From positions 1 through 9,679 of the forward strand of contig CATBLW010000290.1 of the NCBI GenBank assembly GCA_949486985.1: a stretch of 9,679 bases of DNA, written 5' to 3'. The position numbers and the translations under genes are program-made. Below are positions 6,056 to 9,679 of the stretch, piece by piece; position 1 is the first letter of the stretch; each line of letters opens with the position of its first letter. Source of the DNA: Prochlorococcus marinus str. MIT 9215 (lineage in GTDB: Bacteria > Cyanobacteriota > Cyanobacteriia > PCC-6307 > Cyanobiaceae). The notes beneath the pieces are model-generated. The model worked only from the letters and a program-made list of their open reading frames with translations, searched no databases and had not been told where the DNA came from.

Positions 6056-6191
6056 AACAAGCTGTTCAATCGCCAAAGCCTATGGGGCAATCCATGTGAT
6101 GGAGCAGCCATGTCATGTAACGCCCTAGGTCGCAAGGACACTCTCAGCGCCAGTCCCAATTAGGCTACGTCTAATTACTCAGCACATCGCA
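6056..6191. promoter_or_regulatory. Divergent dapB-chlH intergenic region
   Basis: These 136 bases must hold the dapB promoter (minus strand) and probably that of chlH (plus strand). I cannot assign -35 and -10 boxes with confidence. TAnnnT-type -10 candidates exist on both strands around 6161-6166 (TAGGCT on plus, TAGCCT on minus). Near 6092-6117 there are two nearly identical 10-mers, CCATGTGATG and CCATGTCATG. No Shine-Dalgarno site stands before the chlH ATG, which is common in picocyanobacteria. Confidence 0.5.
6158..6176. repeat. Inverted repeat AATTAG-N7-CTAATT before chlH
   Basis: AATTAG (6158-6163) and CTAATT (6171-6176) form a perfect 6-base dyad with a 7-base spacer (GCTACGT), 15 bases before the chlH ATG. 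The dyad overlaps the best -10 candidates of both divergent genes, so a repressor bound here could control either. A transcription factor site is an inference; no known cyanobacterial consensus (for example NtcA GTA-N8-TAC) is matched. A 6-6 dyad can also arise by chance in AT-rich DNA. Confidence 0.35.
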
Positions 6192-9100
6192 ATGTTCACG
6201 CAGGTCCGCTCAGCCGATCGCCGAGTTGCTCCTGCCGAGAACCATGGCCATCAGGCCGTGATGAAAGCTGTATACGTGGTGCTTGAACCGCAATACCAAA
6301 ACGCTCTAACCAAGGCCGCCAACACGATCAATGCAGACAAAGGCGCCCTTGGCATTGAACTGAGCGGTTATCTAATCGAAGAACTTCGCGATCCCAAAAA
6401 CTACGCAGACTTCCAGGCAGACGTGGCTAGCGCCGATGTTTTTATTGCCTCATTGATTTTCATCGAAGACCTTGCCCAGAAGGTTGTTGAGGCCGTTGAG
6501 CCCCATCGTGATCGTTTAAAAGCCGCTGTTGTCTTCCCCTCAATGCCAGAGGTGATGCGACTCAACAAGCTTGGCAGCTTCACGATGGCTCAATTGGGGC
6601 AAAGCAAAAGTGCCTTTGCAAGCTTCATGAAGAAGCGCAAGGAGTCCGAAGGCGCTGGCTTCCAAGACTCAATGCTGAAGTTGCTCAACACGCTGCCAAA
6701 CATTCTCAAATACCTGCCAGTCGAGAAGGCTCAGGATGCGCGCAGTTTCATCCTTAGCTTCCAATACTGGCTTGGTGGAACACCAGACAATCTCCGCAAT
6801 CTCCTGTTGATGCTTGCGGACAAATACGCCTTCCCCGATCTGGAAGGACAAGAGCGTCCCAAGCTTGAGGTGGCAGAGCCAGAGATCTTCCCAGACCTGG
6901 GCATCTGGCATCCCATGGCGCCATCAATGTTTGAGGATCTCAAGGAATACCTCAACTGGACAAACAGCAGAAGTGATTTAACTGAAGCAGCACGCAAAGG
7001 CCCGATGATCGGCTTGGTGCTCCAGCGCAGCCACATTGTGACTGGAGACGATGCCCACTATGTGGCGGTGATTCAAGAACTTGAATTCCGTGGAGCACGC
7101 GTTTTACCAATATTTTGTGGAGGTCTTGATTTCTCAAGACCCGTTAATGCTTTTTTCTACGACCCACTCAACAGCGAGCAACCGCTCGTTGATGGGGTTG
7201 TCTCCTTGACAGGCTTCGCCTTAGTCGGCGGACCTGCTCGCCAAGATCATCCCAAAGCGATCGAATCGCTTAAACGGCTAAGCCGGCCCTACATGGTTGC
7301 CCTGCCACTGGTGTTCCAAACCACTCAAGAATGGGAGGTCAGCGACCTGGGACTTCATCCTGTACAGGTTGCTCTTCAGATCGCAATACCAGAGCTTGAT
7401 GGAGCCATTGAACCGATTGTTCTCTCTGGCCGAGATGATGCAACAGGCAAAGCCCACACACTTCAAGATCGCGTTGATGCGATTGCTGAACGTGCAATCC
7501 GCTGGTCATCACTGAGGATCAAACCAAGGGCAGAAAAGAAACTTGCCATCACCATTTTCAGCTTCCCTCCAGACAAAGGCAATGTCGGTAGTGCTGCCTA
7601 TTTAGATGTATTTGGGTCCATCCAACGTGTGTTGGAGGAAATGAAAGCGAAAGGGTACAAAGTTGACAATCTGCCTAAAGATTCAAAATCATTGATGGAG
7701 GCAGTAATTAATGATCCAGAAGCACTCGAAGGAGCACCAGAACTTTCCATTGCTCACCGGATGAGCGTTCAGGAATATGAAAGGTTGACACCATATTCAA
7801 ATCGGCTTGAGGAGAACTGGGGCAAACCACCAGGCAACCTGAATAGTGACGGACAGAACCTATTAATTTTCGGCCGTCATTTTGGCAACATCTTTGTAGG
7901 TGTTCAGCCAACCTTCGGCTACGAAGGCGATCCGATGCGATTACTTTACTCGCGGAGTGCTAGTCCACATCACGGATTTGCTGCCTATTACACCTATTTA
8001 GAAAAAATATTCAAAGCCGACGCTGTGCTCCATTTTGGCACCCATGGCTCTCTGGAATTCATGCCTGGCAAGCAAATGGGCATGAGTGAAACTTGCTATC
8101 CAGACTCATTAATTGGTGCACTACCAAATCTTTACTACTACGCAGCCAATAATCCATCTGAGGCAACAATCGCCAAACGTCGGGGTTATGCCTCCACAAT
8201 CAGCTACCTAACACCACCAGCAGAAAATGCCGGCTTATATAAAGGCCTCAAAGAACTAGGTGAGCTGGTCGGCTCCTATCAACAACTTCGCGAAAGTGGG
8301 CGCGGAGTGCAGATTGTCAACGCGATTATTGAGACTGCCAGACAGTGCAATTTGGATAAAGATGTAAATCTTCCTGAACAGGATTCATCAGAACTCGACC
8401 TCGAAGGTCGTGATGGAGTTGTTGGAGCAGTTTATAGCCAGTTGATGGAGATTGAGAGCCGTCTCCTACCCTGCGGACTGCATACAATTGGCAAACCTCC
8501 TACTGCAGAAGAAGCCATTGCAACACTCGTAAGTATTGCTGCATTGGAACGTAAAGACGACGGATTGCGCTCACTACCTGCTCTCATCGCTGAAGCAATT
8601 GATCGCAATATAGAGGATATTTATAAAGGCAACGATGATGGCGTGCTCGCTGATGTCGAGCTGAACAGAACGATTACAGAAACATGCCGAACTGCCGTTG
8701 AATCAATGGTTCGTTCACTGACTGGACGCGATGGTCGAGTGAGCATGAAAGGCCATACAAGCTTGCTTTCTAAACTCAAAAAACGGCTTGGATTCAAGAG
8801 CAAAAACCCTTGGCTTAAAACTTGCGCAAAAGCAGGCTTTGGCAATGTCGATAGTGTTGCCATCGACAAACTATTTGACTACCTGCGCAACTGCCTCGAA
8901 AAGATCTGCGCAGATATGGAAATGGAGAGTCTGCTTAGGGCTCTTGATGGTGAATATGTCATCCCTGGCCCTGGTGGAGATCCGATCAGAAATCCTGGAG
9001 TTCTACCAAGTGGCAAGAATATTCATGCGCTCGATCCACAATCAATTCCAACAAGAGCAGCAGTAGCAGCCGCAAAGATAGTTGTTGACAAATTAATTGA

Positions 9101-9679
9101 ACGCCAAACTGAGGAACAGGGAGCCTGTCCAGAAACAATCGCCTGCGTTCTTTGGGGAACAGACAACATCAAAACCTATGGAGAATCTCTTGCACAAATT
9201 CTTTGGTTTATCGGCGTCAAGCCAGTGCCCGATTCCGTTGGTCGCGTCAACAAACTCGAACTCATTCCACTAGAACAACTTGGGCGCCCAAGAGTTGATG
9301 TGGTCGTCAATTGCTCGGGAGTATTTAGAGATCTATTTATCAATCAAATGGCCCTGATCGATCAGGGAGTAAAGATGGCTGCAGAAGCAGACGAACCTCT
9401 AGATCAAAATTTCGTTCGCAAACACTCTCTTGAGCAGGCCAAAGCACAAGGCACAAGTCTAAGAGAAGCAGCCTGCCGTGTTTTTTCGAATTCAAGCGGC
9501 AGCTATAGCTCAAATGTGAATCTCGCTGTTGAGAACTCAACCTGGGAAGAAGAGAACGAACTACAAGAGATGTACTTATCGAGAAAGACATTTGCTTTCA
9601 ATGCTGATAATCCTGGGGAGATGAATCAAAACAGAGAAGTATTCGAATCAGCAATGAAAACAGCAGACGTAACATTCCA
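6192..9679 (+). CDS. chlH: Magnesium chelatase subunit H (3' end outside window)
   Basis: ChlH is the porphyrin-binding catalytic subunit that, with ChlI and ChlD and assisted by Gun4, inserts Mg2+ into protoporphyrin IX with ATP. This is the committed step to chlorophyll, at the stroma-side or cytoplasmic face of membranes. The frame is open from ATG 6192 to the right edge: 1162 complete codons of about 1330 expected, so roughly the last 170 residues are missing. An N-terminal domain (about 25-185; AVMKAVYVVLEPQYQNAL at its start) precedes the CobN/Mg-chelatase domain. Clear signatures are FGYEGDPMRLLYSRSASPHH (578-597), HFGTHGSLEFMPGKQ (614-628), and PGPGGDPIRNPGVLPSGKN with HALDP (925-949). 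No frameshift or internal stop is seen. A lysine-rich stretch at 853-870 looks variable. The N-terminus MFTQVRSADRRVAP resembles marine Synechococcus ChlH as I remember it. Confidence 0.97.
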   Translation, partial: MFTQVRSADRRVAPAENHGHQAVMKAVYVVLEPQYQNALTKAANTINADKGALGIELSGYLIEELRDPKNYADFQADVASADVFIASLIFIEDLAQKVVEAVEPHRDRLKAAVVFPSMPEVMRLNKLGSFTMAQLGQSKSAFASFMKKRKESEGAGFQDSMLKLLNTLPNILKYLPVEKAQDARSFILSFQYWLGGTPDNLRNLLLMLADKYAFPDLEGQERPKLEVAEPEIFPDLGIWHPMAPSMFEDLKEYLNWTNSRSDLTEAARKGPMIGLVLQRSHIVTGDDAHYVAVIQELEFRGARVLPIFCGGLDFSRPVNAFFYDPLNSEQPLVDGVVSLTGFALVGGPARQDHPKAIESLKRLSRPYMVALPLVFQTTQEWEVSDLGLHPVQVALQIAIPELDGAIEPIVLSGRDDATGKAHTLQDRVDAIAERAIRWSSLRIKPRAEKKLAITIFSFPPDKGNVGSAAYLDVFGSIQRVLEEMKAKGYKVDNLPKDSKSLMEAVINDPEALEGAPELSIAHRMSVQEYERLTPYSNRLEENWGKPPGNLNSDGQNLLIFGRHFGNIFVGVQPTFGYEGDPMRLLYSRSASPHHGFAAYYTYLEKIFKADAVLHFGTHGSLEFMPGKQMGMSETCYPDSLIGALPNLYYYAANNPSEATIAKRRGYASTISYLTPPAENAGLYKGLKELGELVGSYQQLRESGRGVQIVNAIIETARQCNLDKDVNLPEQDSSELDLEGRDGVVGAVYSQLMEIESRLLPCGLHTIGKPPTAEEAIATLVSIAALERKDDGLRSLPALIAEAIDRNIEDIYKGNDDGVLADVELNRTITETCRTAVESMVRSLTGRDGRVSMKGHTSLLSKLKKRLGFKSKNPWLKTCAKAGFGNVDSVAIDKLFDYLRNCLEKICADMEMESLLRALDGEYVIPGPGGDPIRNPGVLPSGKNIHALDPQSIPTRAAVAAAKIVVDKLIERQTEEQGACPETIACVLWGTDNIKTYGESLAQILWFIGVKPVPDSVGRVNKLELIPLEQLGRPRVDVVVNCSGVFRDLFINQMALIDQGVKMAAEADEPLDQNFVRKHSLEQAKAQGTSLREAACRVFSNSSGSYSSNVNLAVENSTWEEENELQEMYLSRKTFAFNADNPGEMNQNREVFESAMKTADVTF

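Noticed and set aside
6056..6076. Longer dapB starting from TTG at 6076
   Set aside because: The extra seven residues precede a normal DapB N-terminus and an ATG is available at 6055; same reasoning for the TTG extensions of the UbiH-like gene (4200) and the DUF4335 gene (1684).
6401..7137. Minus-strand ORFs inside chlH, and similar ones at 7278-7466, 7708-7911, 8621-8869 and 9340-9591
   Set aside because: All are antisense to continuous, strongly conserved chlH coding sequence and have no recognisable content.

Overview
The window reads as chromosomal DNA of a marine picocyanobacterium (Synechococcus/Prochlorococcus group). The evidence is a large subunit of magnesium chelatase (chlH) of oxygenic-phototroph type next to three families that, to my knowledge, are confined to cyanobacteria (DUF3038, DUF4335, DUF2949). 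G+C judged by eye is close to 50%. That would suit a low-light Prochlorococcus of the MIT9313 type or a lower-GC marine Synechococcus; this is inference, not a measured assignment. Genes are tightly packed, Shine-Dalgarno sites are weak or absent, and I see no mobile element, tRNA, rRNA or CRISPR array.

Layout. Positions 1-459 (+) hold the 3' part of a gene for a three-EF-hand protein with a histidine-rich tail. It converges on a small basic two-helix membrane protein (456-857, -). Upstream of that, on the same strand, is the DUF3038-DUF4335 pair (992-2198, -), two cyanobacterial proteins of unknown function separated by 10 bases. apt (2243-2773, +, purine salvage) is divergent from this pair and overlaps tail-to-tail with a DUF2949 gene (2767-2979, -).

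From 6055 down to 2767 the minus strand carries a probable operon read in this order: dapB (lysine/diaminopimelate synthesis), a two-helix membrane protein conserved in cyanobacteria, a doubtful 108-residue ORF, a UbiH-type flavin hydroxylase (possibly for plastoquinone), and DUF2949. From 6192 to the right edge is chlH (+), which lacks only its C-terminal end because the window stops there. dapB and chlH share a 136-base divergent intergenic region containing a 6-7-6 perfect inverted repeat just before the chlH start.

Functionally this is mainly core metabolism: the committed step of chlorophyll synthesis, diaminopimelate for peptidoglycan and lysine, adenine salvage and a quinone-type hydroxylase, interspersed with conserved cyanobacterial unknowns. 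I do not see a defence system or other obvious new multi-gene system. The points most worth a second look are the EF-hand/poly-His protein, the DUF3038-DUF4335 pair, the dyad in front of chlH, and the 4156-4532 stretch where an ORF continues in the same frame after the stop codon of its neighbour.
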